A DNA stretch of 64,000 bases. Origin: Pseudomonas sp. G34. GTDB lineage: Bacteria; Pseudomonadota; Gammaproteobacteria; Pseudomonadales; Pseudomonadaceae. The translations under genes were made by a program, and so were the position numbers. How positions within the stretch are numbered: position 1 is the stretch's first letter; each line of letters opens with the position of its first letter. Positions 16,488-25,123 of this stretch are shown here, in pieces. The notes below the pieces were generated by a model. The model was not told the origin of the DNA and made no database searches. It worked only from the letters and a program-made list of their open reading frames with translations. The DNA lies in assembly GCF_031119625.1 (NCBI RefSeq), contig NZ_JAVHZV010000002.1, positions 124,001 to 188,000 on the forward strand, given 5' to 3'.

Positions 16488-17362
16488 CCGATAGCACCAA
16501 CCCGCTGCCTCTGGTATCGGTACTGATCTCCTCCTACAACCACGCTGACTTCGTCGAGGCCAGCATCCGTAGCGTGTACGCGCAGAGCTATCCCAATATC
16601 GAGCTGCTGGTGGTCGATGATGGTTCCCGGGACGGCAGTGTCGAGCTGATTCAACAGCTGCAGGCGGAGCTCGGGTTCGACTTCGTGGCGCAGGCGAACA
16701 AGGGGTTGTGCACCACACTCAACGAGATGATCGCTCGCAGCAAAGGCCGCTATATAGCGCCGCTGGGCTCCGATGACGTGATGCTGCCCGAGCGTTTTTC
16801 CTTGCAGATCCCGTTCATGGAACAGCATCCGGAAACGGCGATCTGCGCGGGCGGCATCGTGCTTATCGATGGCGATGGCCAGCCCCTGCCCGACAAGAAG
16901 CAGCGTCATCGCCCGGCTCGGCGTCTCGATTTCGATGACCTGTTCATGGATCGCAAACCGGGCCCGCCGGCGCCAACCCTGCTGTTTCGCCGGGAAGCGC
17001 TCGAAGAGGTGGGTGGCTTCGATCCGACCATCCGCATCGAGGACTACTTCGTGGAGCTGCGCATCGCGCGGGCCGGCTATTTCGTCGACATCCTCGAGGA
17101 ACCGCTGGCCCTCTACCGTGTGCACGGCAGCAACACCTACAAGAACCGCCGCCTGATGATCGACACCGAGCTGGCCATCTATCAGCGCTTCAGCGATCAC
17201 CCTGGCTACGAGGCGACGCGCTTGCGTTACCTGAACGCCATGTTCGCCAAGGTGGCCAATGAGGACAGGGTACTGGCTGGTGAACTGCTTGCGCAGATCC
17301 CATGGCGTTCGCGCAACCTGAAGACCCTCAAAGGGCTTTGGCGCTATTGGCTCAAGCGTTAG
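16484..17362 (+). CDS. wapR: GT2-family outer-core rhamnosyltransferase, WapR-like
   Basis: The 292-residue GT-A enzyme has LVSVLISSYNHADFVEASI at the N-terminus, LLVVDDGSRDGSVELI near residue 42 and IAPLGSDDVMLPERF near 93. In P. aeruginosa, WapR adds the alpha-1,3-linked rhamnose that accepts O-antigen, and it lies between ssg and waaL. Here the same order is kept, with waaL facing it on the other strand after a kinase gene. ATG 16484 overlaps the preceding stop. The paralogue at 5507 shares the whole architecture. The specific wapR name is a synteny-supported inference. Confidence 0.75.
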   Translation: MTDSTNPLPLVSVLISSYNHADFVEASIRSVYAQSYPNIELLVVDDGSRDGSVELIQQLQAELGFDFVAQANKGLCTTLNEMIARSKGRYIAPLGSDDVMLPERFSLQIPFMEQHPETAICAGGIVLIDGDGQPLPDKKQRHRPARRLDFDDLFMDRKPGPPAPTLLFRREALEEVGGFDPTIRIEDYFVELRIARAGYFVDILEEPLALYRVHGSNTYKNRRLMIDTELAIYQRFSDHPGYEATRLRYLNAMFAKVANEDRVLAGELLAQIPWRSRNLKTLKGLWRYWLKR

Positions 17363-17417
17363 CGGATGCTGCCCGCAGCAGTTTCACCAGTGTATGGCGG
17401 GCTGCTGGGGGTGGCGC

Positions 17418-18080
17418 TTATTGGCTCTTCAACCACCTTTTCAGGTCGCGCGTGAAACGCTCGGCTTCAGGCCGGCTGGCACTGTCTGCATAGCCTTCCA
17501 GCCAGCTATCCAGGTGCTGTTGTGTCAACCAGGCGATGTCTTCGCCATAGCGCAGGATATGCTGCAGGTTGCGGCGCCTTTTCCACGGCGCAAGCGGACG
17601 GCTCTCAAGTTTCATGTCCGACAGGTCGATCAGCCCGAAGCTGCCGTCCGGCAGTAGCAACACGTTGCCCAGGTGCAGTGAGCGGAAGTACACCCCACGT
17701 TGGTGCAGTTCACCGAGAAAGGTCCCGAACTGTTTCACCAGCGCTGCGCGTGGCTGTGCATCGAGCTGGCGCAGCCTGTTGCGCAAGGTGTCGCCTGGCA
17801 GCGGCTGATAGCGTACAGCGCTCAGGCGCCGCTCACTGATCATCAGCACTTCCAGCACGGTAGGCGCGGTGATGCCCAGGTGCAGCAGGCCTCGGGCATT
17901 GTCAGCAAAACGTTGTGCCGGCAAATCCCAGAGGTCGGAAGACAGCAATCGCTTGCGGCGGTACAACTTGAGGAAATCGCCATCGCCAAGCCGGGCCACT
18001 TTGACGCCCAGGCCATCTTCTTCGATGGTTTTGGCGCCCTGCAACAGGGCATCCAGCTGTGCCGCATCGATACGCTTCAT
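17418..18080 (-). CDS. LPS kinase-like protein next to waaL
   Basis: The 220-residue protein is a WaaP/RIO-type kinase: VARLGDGDFLKLYRRKR near residue 29 (ATP-binding Lys), the catalytic-loop variant GVYFRSLHLGNVLLL near 137, and FGLIDLSDMKLE near 157. The usual HxD of the catalytic loop reads R-S-L-H-L-G-N, so the Asp is missing at the expected place and activity is uncertain. ATG 18080 overlaps the waaL stop (ATGA), so it is translated from the waaL message; upstream extension would run inside waaL. Position matches PA4998, downstream of waaL in P. aeruginosa. Confidence 0.75.
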   Translation of the reverse strand: MKRIDAAQLDALLQGAKTIEEDGLGVKVARLGDGDFLKLYRRKRLLSSDLWDLPAQRFADNARGLLHLGITAPTVLEVLMISERRLSAVRYQPLPGDTLRNRLRQLDAQPRAALVKQFGTFLGELHQRGVYFRSLHLGNVLLLPDGSFGLIDLSDMKLESRPLAPWKRRRNLQHILRYGEDIAWLTQQHLDSWLEGYADSASRPEAERFTRDLKRWLKSQ

Positions 18081-19279
18081 GTGCGGGCCTGCCGATAGCG
18101 GATGGAGAGAGCGCCCAGCAGTGCCAGGGGAATCCAGATCAGAAACCAGCTTTCGTTGGGGCGCGATAGGTAGTTGCCACCCTCGGTCAGCCCTGCACAT
18201 ACCCCGTAGATCAGCAGTGCCGAGGCAATTTGAAATTGCGGCACGGTGCGTAGGCGCAGGCAGCGAACCAGGGCGAAGCCGTACATGATGAGCCATACAC
18301 CAAGGCCAACCATGCCCAACTCGAGAAGCACGGCCAGCTCGACGTTGTGCGGATCGTATAGCAGGCGGCCAACGGCGGGGATATCGAACGTGAACTTGCT
18401 TTCATAGCCGGCGCCTAGCCAAAAGTGCTGGCCAGCCTGGCGCCAGGCATCGTTCCACAGTTCTGGGCGAAAGGACATGCCGCGCTGCAGGATGATTTCC
18501 GGCGCGACAAGATAGGCAGCGCAGGCGCCGAGCAGCAGGGCGGTAACCAGATACACGGCCCGCCTACCACTCATCAACAGCATCCAGACACTGGTCAGGG
18601 CCAATCCCATCAGCGGCGTTCGCGAGCCGGTGGCCAGTAGCGCCGCCAGCAAGGGAAGTGTCATCAGCACCGGTAGCCAGTCATGACGTTCGCTGCGCGA
18701 CAACCAGGTCGCGATCCAGTAGGTGCACAGAAAGCCGACAACGTGGGAGGTCAGCAACGGGTTTCGCAGCGCACCGGCTCCGATCATTCGCGCCCCTGGC
18801 GCCGCGGTGTACATGAACCAGGCGACGTTGAGCAGGGCGGCCAGCGCGCCGATAGCGGCACCGATGCGCAAGGTTTTCAGCAGCAGCTGTTCATCGCGCA
18901 GAGCGATCAGTGCGCAGCCAACGAACAGCATGAAAACATACAGCGGGCGCTTGGCCAGGCTGCCAAAGTCATTGTCCGCGCGGCTCCAGCCCATGCTGAT
19001 GAGCAGCCAGGCAGTCAATGCCAGAAAGCACAACACCACCGGTTCCCGCAGCAGCGGCTTGATCTGCTGGGGCATGAGCAGCACGCCCAGCAGGGCCGGC
19101 GCTGCGATCAGCGCGTAATAGAACTTGGTGTACTGGCTGCCATCGGGAATCCAGAACATGCCGGTAAGCAGGACCAGATAACCGACTACCAGCCAGCGTG
19201 TGACGATGAAGGTGTATAGGCGCGGGCGAATGGCCTCGGGCTGTGAAGGGAGTAGCTGCACCAGAGATCCTAGAGGCAT
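18077..19279 (-). CDS. waaL: O-antigen ligase WaaL
   Basis: The 400-residue polytopic membrane protein has about ten hydrophobic segments and a large periplasmic loop before the end. Characteristic O-antigen ligase (Wzy_C) features are the loop with RPELWNDAWRQAGQHFWLGAG and the following YDPHNVELAVLLELGMVGL, which carries the conserved His. WaaL joins undecaprenyl-linked O-chains to completed core-lipid A on the periplasmic side. ATG 19279 was selected because the upstream 33 codons are Arg/Pro-rich and precede the first membrane segment. No strong ribosome site is visible. It is divergent from mig-14 with a 91-bp gap, where TAAGAT on the minus strand could serve as a -10. Confidence 0.88.
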   Translation of the reverse strand: MPLGSLVQLLPSQPEAIRPRLYTFIVTRWLVVGYLVLLTGMFWIPDGSQYTKFYYALIAAPALLGVLLMPQQIKPLLREPVVLCFLALTAWLLISMGWSRADNDFGSLAKRPLYVFMLFVGCALIALRDEQLLLKTLRIGAAIGALAALLNVAWFMYTAAPGARMIGAGALRNPLLTSHVVGFLCTYWIATWLSRSERHDWLPVLMTLPLLAALLATGSRTPLMGLALTSVWMLLMSGRRAVYLVTALLLGACAAYLVAPEIILQRGMSFRPELWNDAWRQAGQHFWLGAGYESKFTFDIPAVGRLLYDPHNVELAVLLELGMVGLGVWLIMYGFALVRCLRLRTVPQFQIASALLIYGVCAGLTEGGNYLSRPNESWFLIWIPLALLGALSIRYRQART

Positions 19280-19370
19280 CGGCAAAGGGGCGTATCTTAA
19301 AGCATCCTCCGGCAGTCGGCAGCGACCGCGTGATAAGCTTGGCAACCTTTTTACCCGAGCCGAATGCCCG

Positions 19371-20267
19371 ATGTTCAACCCGTTACAACGCTGGCGTGAG
19401 CGAGGCTGGCAGCCGATAAGCGCCGACCTTTATGCACAGGTCTGGGCGCGTTTCGGCGGCAGCGTCATGACCCACCCTGAGGTCGTGTCGCGACTGTCGG
19501 CGCTGGCAGGTGTTTCCGTGCGCTACCTGGGTTGGCCACAACAGGGGGAGTTGCAGGCTGCGATTCCGCTCTGGGGTAATGCGCTGGCGCTTTCTCGTGA
19601 CGTGCTCAAGCGCATGGGGCAGCGAGACCTCTTCGATCTAGGCAATGCCGAGGTGATACTGCCGATCGCGCCGGGCGCGATGGTGCCGGTTCGACAGCGT
19701 GTGCGTTATGTGTCCGCGTTGAATGAAGGGGCAATATCGACGCTGCGCAAGCAGGCAGACGAGCTGGCGCTGGCCCGGCAGCCCGAGGAGTACGGCAAGA
19801 AATTTCGCTACAACCAGCGCCGTGAGCTGCGCATGCTGGAAGAAGTTGGTGGCGAGATTCTGCCGGTTTCCAGCCTGTCAGCCCAGGCACTGGCGGCCAT
19901 CTACACCGAACTGTTCGAAAAGCGCTGGGGCTTCGACGTGCCTGGCAAGCAGCATCTGGTCGAGGTGTTCGAAGCGCTGAGCGAGTTTCTCTGGGGCGTT
20001 TATCTGCAGCTCGATGGCAAGCCTGTAGCCGTTCAGGTTCTGTACAGGGTCGAATCGCCAGACTGGATCAGCATCGAATATATCAACGGTGGAGTCGATC
20101 CGGCCTCTCGTGATTTCAGCCCCGGTAGTGTGCTCAGCTTTATCAATACCCAGTCCGCATGGGAAGATGCGCGCGCGCGAGGCAAGCCGCTGCGCTACTC
20201 GTTTGGCAGAGCGGATGTCGAATACAAGGATCGTTGGTGTAATCGCCAACCTGTTTTTCGGGTGTAG
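19371..20267 (+). CDS. mig-14: Mig-14 family protein
   Basis: The 298-residue protein matches the Mig-14 family (GNAT-like fold; linked to antimicrobial peptide resistance and surface glycan in Salmonella and Pseudomonas). Landmarks are the N-terminal FNPLQRWRERGWQPISADLY, the central EYGKKFRYNQRRELRMLEEV, and the C-terminal LRYSFGRADVEYKDRWCN, typical of FemAB/GNAT-related transferases. ATG 19371 is used, since the longer frame upstream overlaps the waaL promoter area. It ends 4 bp before the dnpA start, so the two form one transcription unit. The enzymatic reaction is not known. Confidence 0.85.
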   Translation: MFNPLQRWRERGWQPISADLYAQVWARFGGSVMTHPEVVSRLSALAGVSVRYLGWPQQGELQAAIPLWGNALALSRDVLKRMGQRDLFDLGNAEVILPIAPGAMVPVRQRVRYVSALNEGAISTLRKQADELALARQPEEYGKKFRYNQRRELRMLEEVGGEILPVSSLSAQALAAIYTELFEKRWGFDVPGKQHLVEVFEALSEFLWGVYLQLDGKPVAVQVLYRVESPDWISIEYINGGVDPASRDFSPGSVLSFINTQSAWEDARARGKPLRYSFGRADVEYKDRWCNRQPVFRV

Positions 20268-20271
20268 TTGA

Positions 20272-21693
20272 ATGGAAGCACGCAAGCAGCGATTGGTACG
20301 CCGGCACCGGCGTAACAAGCGCATTCTCATGGTCGTGGCACTGCCTATTCTGGTGGCGCTTGACTGGTTCGGTTCGTGGGGAACAGCCCCGGTCGTCTTG
20401 CTACTGGCATGGATTGCCCACGAAGCCTGGTTTTCCGACCACCTCTTCTACTCGCCCCGTGACGATTATCGCCACGCCTTCGCGCCAGATAGCCTCAGCC
20501 TTTCGGTGCTGCTCGACCGTAGCGGGCGAATGTCGCCGCACGCGGGCTCCTGGCCTGAGCGTGCCGACACGCTGGTGTTGGCTGTGCATATCCGCAGCAG
20601 TTGGTTGGGCCGTTGTCTCGACCCCCATGTACTTATCGGCGAGGGCGAGGACCTCGATCGGCAGGATTTCGAACGCGGCGTCAACGGCGTGCGCTTTCTC
20701 AATCTGTCCGGATTCCTGCCATTGCTGCGCAGTGGGCAACTGAAGCTGAAGGGGCGCTTCTGCAAGCTCGGACGCGAGGCAACCCTGTATGGCTTCAGCA
20801 ATCCGGACTACTCGCGCAGGCGCGTGATGGTACTTGCCCCGCACGCCGACGATGCCGAGCTCGCTGCATTTGGTCTGTATAGCCGCGCCCAGGATGTGTC
20901 TATCGTCACCCTGACCCAGGGGGAGATCGAGGCTGACTTCTATCGCCGTCTTGGCCTCAGCGACGCGGCCGCCGCTCGCCTGAAGGGACGGTTGCGCAGT
21001 TGGAGCAGCCAGACGGTGCCTTTGTGGGGCGGGGTGGAACCGAGCCGTTGCGTGCAGCTCGGCTATTACTGCATGCAGCTAAGGCAAATGGAGGCCGAGC
21101 CCGCCGCGGCATTTGCCTCGAGTGAGTCCGGTGACTCGGATATCCGCAGTGTTCGGCGTTTCAATGCGCTAAAACTGCCAGGCGATGTGGATGGCGCGCC
21201 GACCTGGAATAACCTGACTGCCGATCTTGCCGCACTGTTGAGGCATTTCAAGCCTGAAGTCGTTGTGCTTCCTCATCCCGAGCTCGATCCACACCCTGAC
21301 CATATCCAGACGGGCCGCGCGTTGCGTCAGGCCATCGAACAAAGTGGCTGGCAGCCTGATGTGCAGCTGCTGTACGCCAACCATCTGGCTGACAACGACC
21401 GTTGGCCAATGGGGCCAGCGGGTAATGGTGTGGCACTGCCACCTTGTATCGAGCCGTTGCCGGCAGACCAGCTGTGGTGTTTGCAGCTCGACGATCACGT
21501 GCTGCTCGACAAGAGCCAGGCACTGGCGATGCAGCACGATCTGCAAACGCCGCTACCGTTCAAGAAGCGTCTGCGCCGCTTCATTCAATGGTGCCTGGCC
21601 GCGCGCCGCTGGCCGCAAGCGGGTGAGGATGAGTTCTTCCGCAAGGCCGTGCGCCGCCATGAGCTGTTTTGGGTTCGCCCCTTCGACCGCTGA
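20272..21693 (+). CDS. dnpA: PIG-L family LPS de-N-acetylase DnpA
   Basis: The 473-residue protein has an N-terminal hydrophobic stretch (residues 18-50), a roughly 120-residue unassigned domain, and a PIG-L/LmbE deacetylase domain. That domain carries the zinc motif VMVLAPHADDAELAAFG near residue 185 and VVVLPHPELDPHPDHIQTG near 330. DnpA (PA5002) is a de-N-acetylase in the P. aeruginosa core cluster that influences fluoroquinolone tolerance. It probably removes an acetyl group from an amino sugar of the core at the membrane. All zinc ligands (HxDD, HPDH) are present. It lies four bases after mig-14 and 82 bp before hldE. Confidence 0.88.
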   Translation: MEARKQRLVRRHRRNKRILMVVALPILVALDWFGSWGTAPVVLLLAWIAHEAWFSDHLFYSPRDDYRHAFAPDSLSLSVLLDRSGRMSPHAGSWPERADTLVLAVHIRSSWLGRCLDPHVLIGEGEDLDRQDFERGVNGVRFLNLSGFLPLLRSGQLKLKGRFCKLGREATLYGFSNPDYSRRRVMVLAPHADDAELAAFGLYSRAQDVSIVTLTQGEIEADFYRRLGLSDAAAARLKGRLRSWSSQTVPLWGGVEPSRCVQLGYYCMQLRQMEAEPAAAFASSESGDSDIRSVRRFNALKLPGDVDGAPTWNNLTADLAALLRHFKPEVVVLPHPELDPHPDHIQTGRALRQAIEQSGWQPDVQLLYANHLADNDRWPMGPAGNGVALPPCIEPLPADQLWCLQLDDHVLLDKSQALAMQHDLQTPLPFKKRLRRFIQWCLAARRWPQAGEDEFFRKAVRRHELFWVRPFDR

Positions 21694-21775
21694 ATCGCAC
21701 TGAAGCGCGCAGCGACAGTGCGCAATAGCTGATGTGCTATTCTCCGCGACGATTTTGCAATTCCGGAGTTTCCGC

Positions 21776-23197
21776 ATGAAGTTATCCATGCCCCGTTTCG
21801 ATCAGGCACCCGTCTTGGTGGTGGGTGATGTCATGCTCGATCGGTATTGGCACGGCGCTACCTCGCGCATATCGCCCGAGGCTCCGGTGCCGGTGGTCAA
21901 GGTCGAGCAGATCGAGGATCGCCCCGGCGGTGCGGCCAATGTCGCGCTGAATATCGCCGCGCTCGGAGCCCCTGCCGTACTGGTGGGTGTCACCGGTGAA
22001 GACGAGGCTGCACAGAGTTTGCAGCAGAGCCTGGAAGCCATTGGCGTGAAGACCTACTTCCAGCGCATCGAAGACCAGCCGACCATCGTCAAGCTGCGGA
22101 TCATGAGCCGTCACCAGCAGCTGTTGCGTGTGGATTTCGAAGAACCGTTCAACACTGATGCCGAGGCGCTGGCGCGGCAGGTCGAGCAACTGCTCGATCA
22201 GGTCAAGGTGCTGGTGCTGTCCGATTACGGCAAAGGTGTCCTGCAGAACCATCAGGTGCTGATCAAGGCGGCCCGGGCCCGCGGTATTCCGGTGTTGGCC
22301 GACCCGAAAGGCAAGGATTTCTCCATCTACCGGGGCGCCAGCCTGATCACCCCGAACCTCAGCGAGTTCGAGCTGATCGTTGGCCGTTGCGAGGACGAAG
22401 CCGAGCTGGTCAGCCGCGGTGCGCGCCTGATGCGTGAGCTCGATCTGGGTGCGCTGCTGGTCACCCGTGGCGAGCATGGCATGACGCTGTTGCGACCGGA
22501 TCACGCTCCCCTGCACCTGCCGGCGCGGGCGCGCGAGGTGTTCGATGTGACCGGTGCGGGCGATACGGTGATCTCCACCCTGGCCGCTTCCATCGCCGCG
22601 GGCGAGGATCTGCCCCAGGCCGTGGCGCTGGCCAATCTGGCGGCCGGTATCGTGGTGGGCAAGTTGGGTACGGCAGCCATCAGCACGCCTGAGCTGCGCC
22701 GTGCCGTGCAGCGCGAGGAGGGCTCGGAGCGCGGTGTGCTGAGCCTGGAGCAGCTGCTGCTGGCCACCGAAGATGCCCGTGCCCATGGCGAGAAGATCGT
22801 CTTCACCAACGGCTGCTTCGACATCCTGCATGCCGGCCACGTGACCTACCTCGAGCAGGCGCGTGCCCAAGGCGACCGTTTGATCGTGGCGATCAATGAC
22901 GACGCTTCGGTCAGCCGCCTCAAGGGCCCGGGGCGGCCGATCAATGCCGTGGACCGCCGCATGGCGGTGCTGGCCGGCCTCGGCGCCGTGGACTGGGTGG
23001 TGAGTTTCAGCGAGGACACGCCCGAGCGCCTGCTCAAGCAGGTGCAGCCCGATGTGCTGGTCAAGGGCGGCGACTACGGCATCGACCAGGTGGTCGGCGC
23101 CGACATCGTGCTGGCCTACGGTGGCGAAGTGCGGGTGCTGGGGCTGGTCGAGAACAGCTCGACCACGGCCATCGTCGAGAAGATCCGCAGTCGCTGA
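21776..23197 (+). CDS. hldE: Bifunctional heptose 7-phosphate kinase/heptose 1-phosphate adenylyltransferase HldE
   Basis: The 473-residue fusion protein makes ADP-heptose for LPS inner core. The N-terminal ribokinase-like half shows RPGGAANVALNIAALG near residue 47 and EVFDVTGAGDTVISTLA near 255 with the catalytic Asp. The C-terminal nucleotidyltransferase half shows FTNGCFDILHAGHVTYLEQA near 343, with the HxGH motif. Length is normal. ATG 21776 has GGAG eight bases upstream, while the longer frame lacks support. The 82-bp gap before it contains an AATAGC-6-GCTATT dyad overlapping a TATTCT -10-like hexamer. A clean intrinsic terminator follows. Confidence 0.96.
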   Translation: MKLSMPRFDQAPVLVVGDVMLDRYWHGATSRISPEAPVPVVKVEQIEDRPGGAANVALNIAALGAPAVLVGVTGEDEAAQSLQQSLEAIGVKTYFQRIEDQPTIVKLRIMSRHQQLLRVDFEEPFNTDAEALARQVEQLLDQVKVLVLSDYGKGVLQNHQVLIKAARARGIPVLADPKGKDFSIYRGASLITPNLSEFELIVGRCEDEAELVSRGARLMRELDLGALLVTRGEHGMTLLRPDHAPLHLPARAREVFDVTGAGDTVISTLAASIAAGEDLPQAVALANLAAGIVVGKLGTAAISTPELRRAVQREEGSERGVLSLEQLLLATEDARAHGEKIVFTNGCFDILHAGHVTYLEQARAQGDRLIVAINDDASVSRLKGPGRPINAVDRRMAVLAGLGAVDWVVSFSEDTPERLLKQVQPDVLVKGGDYGIDQVVGADIVLAYGGEVRVLGLVENSSTTAIVEKIRSR

Positions 23198-23209
23198 TGC
23201 AGCAAACAG

Positions 23210-23237
23210 AACCCCGCCACCTGGCGGGGTTTTGTTT
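23210..23237 (+). terminator. Rho-independent terminator after hldE
   Basis: AACCCCGCC pairs with GGCGGGGTT around a 4-nt ACCT loop and is followed by a T-rich tail, 12 bp after the hldE stop. Confidence 0.9.
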
Positions 23238-23254
23238 TGCCGCGACTGCGGTAA

Positions 23255-24220
23255 TCAGACCGCTGTTGCAGTATCCAGGCGAATCTGAGGGGAGCGCGCA
23301 GGGGCGCTGCTGAAAGCGCTGCCATCGGGTTTTTCCGCTTTTGGCGCCAGGTTCAGCAGCGCCAGCCAATCCTTCCAGCGAATGCGTTCATCGCGAACCA
23401 GCCAGCCGTCCTGGGCGGCAAAGCTTTCCGCCAGCCACAGGCCGCGGGTGCTGGCCGGTACCAATTGGCCCTGGCGCAGGGTCAGCAGTTCGGCGGTTGG
23501 GCGGCCTTCTTCCAGCGGAATCAGATAAAGATCCGGGCGGCTGTGATCCAGGCGCGTGATCAGCTTGCCGTTCTCCAGGTGCTCGTCGACGTGCAGCAGG
23601 CTGGCTTGCTTGGCTTCCCTGGGCAAATCCAGGCGCAGGTCGTAGACCAGCTGCAGCGAGGCGGTTGGCACGTGCACGTAGGCCCGTGGGCGTTCCAGCA
23701 GGGTCAGGTTGCCGCATTGCACCGGGCGCGCCGCGCCGGACAGCGGGCTGAGTCGGAAATGAATGTCTTCCCGGTACTTGAGCGCGCCCTCGTAGGGCGC
23801 CGGCAGCCAGGTGTCGCCGAAGCGGCCGTACAGCCAGCCCTCGCTGGTTTCCAGCAGGCACTCTTCGGCCACTTCCTGGATGGCGGTCAACAGCGGCAGG
23901 TTGAGTTCGTGGGCCGGCACGTAGCCGGAGATCAGCTTGAGCACCACGTCGCCACGATCATGGCGGCGCTGGCGCACCAGCAGCCAGTATTCGCGGCCTT
24001 GCCAGTTCAGGGTCAGGCGTACCGAGACGCCGAGGTTGGCCAGCTCCACGGCGAAGCGCTGGCTGTCGGGGAGTTCGACGGGCTTGCGCCGTTCGAGCAT
24101 CTCGCTGAAATTCAGCGGGCGGCCCAGGCTCTGGTAGGCGATGCCGTCAGGCGTTGCCTCGACATGAAGCGGCAGGGTCTTGAAGGTGGCGGGGTTCTTG
24201 CGGGAAATGATGCGCGGCAT
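23255..24220 (-). CDS. Hypothetical protein with degenerate Nudix-like box
   Basis: The 321-residue cytosolic protein is of unknown function. It has a basic N-terminus, then a beta-rich region with EYWLLVRQRRHDRGDVVLKL near residue 80. A segment near 100-125, GYVPAHE followed by LLTAIQEVAEECLLE, looks like a weakened Nudix box: the Gly, the first Glu and the EVxEE core are there, but the spacing is two residues too long and the Arg is Gln. ATG 24220 has AAGGAG four bases upstream, whereas the longer frame is shadow. It is first in a leftward run with an aldo/keto reductase, an FAD oxidoreductase and an SMR pump, the same order I recall for PA4993-PA4990. The name metal ABC transporter ATPase sometimes given to such proteins is not supported: no Walker motifs are seen. 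Confidence 0.75.
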   Translation of the reverse strand: MPRIISRKNPATFKTLPLHVEATPDGIAYQSLGRPLNFSEMLERRKPVELPDSQRFAVELANLGVSVRLTLNWQGREYWLLVRQRRHDRGDVVLKLISGYVPAHELNLPLLTAIQEVAEECLLETSEGWLYGRFGDTWLPAPYEGALKYREDIHFRLSPLSGAARPVQCGNLTLLERPRAYVHVPTASLQLVYDLRLDLPREAKQASLLHVDEHLENGKLITRLDHSRPDLYLIPLEEGRPTAELLTLRQGQLVPASTRGLWLAESFAAQDGWLVRDERIRWKDWLALLNLAPKAEKPDGSAFSSAPARSPQIRLDTATAV

Positions 24221-24289
24221 GTCGGCTCCTTCTTGCGTCGGGGTCGGCCGCCTGGGCGGCATTAACGGCGTGCGCGGCACGCCTGTCCA

Positions 24290-25123
24290 TCACTCTGCTG
24301 ATCCTGTGTTACCACTTTTAGTGCCGACAATAACCTCGGCAGCCACGGCCACGTTGTGCGCCAGGTGCAGCGGGTTGATGGTGCCGACGATGGCGCTGCC
24401 CACGCCGGGGTGAGCGAAGATCAGCTCGAAGCTGGCGCGTACCGGGTCGATGCCGCTGTCCAGGCAGACGTGACCACTGGCCAGGGCTTTCTTGATCAGC
24501 ACGCCTTTGGCGTGCCTGGCAGCATAGTCCAATACCGGGCGCTCCTGCTGCTCGCCAAGATTGTAAGTGACCATGGCGCAATCGCCGCGCTCGAGGGCCA
24601 GCAGGCCGCCTTCGACCGTCTTGCCGGAGAAACCGAAGCCGCGAATCAGCCCGGCCTGCTTGAGTTCGGCCAGGGTCTGGTAGACGTCTTCCTCGCGCAG
24701 AATCGACAGGTCGTCGCCGTTGGAGTGCACCAGAACCAGGTCGATATAGTCCGTTTCCAGACGTTTCAGGCTGCGCTCCACCGAGCGGCGAGTGTGGGCG
24801 GCGGAAAAGTCGAAGTGCGACAGGCCGTTGTCGAACTCCTCACCGACCTTGCTGACGATCACCCAGTCCTGGCGCTGGCCGCGCAGCAGCGGGCCGAGGC
24901 GCTCCTCGCTGGTGCCATAGGCGGGCGCGGTGTCGAGCAGGTTGATGCCAAGTTCCCGAGCGAGGCCGAGCAGCTGCAGCGCCTGCTGGTCATCGGGGAT
25001 GGTGAAGCCACTGGGGTACTTGACGCCCTGGTCGCGGCCCAGCTTGACGGTGCCCAGGCCGAGCGGGGAAACGCTCAGGCCGGTGGAGCCCAGGGGGCGG
25101 TGCAACTCGTGCAGATCACGCAT
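24290..25123 (-). CDS. Aldo/keto reductase
   Basis: The 277-residue TIM-barrel NADPH oxidoreductase carries the full family tetrad: Asp and Tyr in NLLDTAPAYGTSEERLG near residue 52, Lys in WVIVSKVGEEF near 80, and His in IDLVLVHSNGDDL near 118. The C-terminal cofactor segment is GVGSAIVGTINPLHLAHN. It would reduce a carbonyl of unknown identity. ATG 25123 overlaps the upstream FAD oxidoreductase stop (ATGA), which fixes the start and shows translational coupling, so the pair may act on one substrate. Confidence 0.88.
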   Translation of the reverse strand: MRDLHELHRPLGSTGLSVSPLGLGTVKLGRDQGVKYPSGFTIPDDQQALQLLGLARELGINLLDTAPAYGTSEERLGPLLRGQRQDWVIVSKVGEEFDNGLSHFDFSAAHTRRSVERSLKRLETDYIDLVLVHSNGDDLSILREEDVYQTLAELKQAGLIRGFGFSGKTVEGGLLALERGDCAMVTYNLGEQQERPVLDYAARHAKGVLIKKALASGHVCLDSGIDPVRASFELIFAHPGVGSAIVGTINPLHLAHNVAVAAEVIVGTKSGNTGSAE

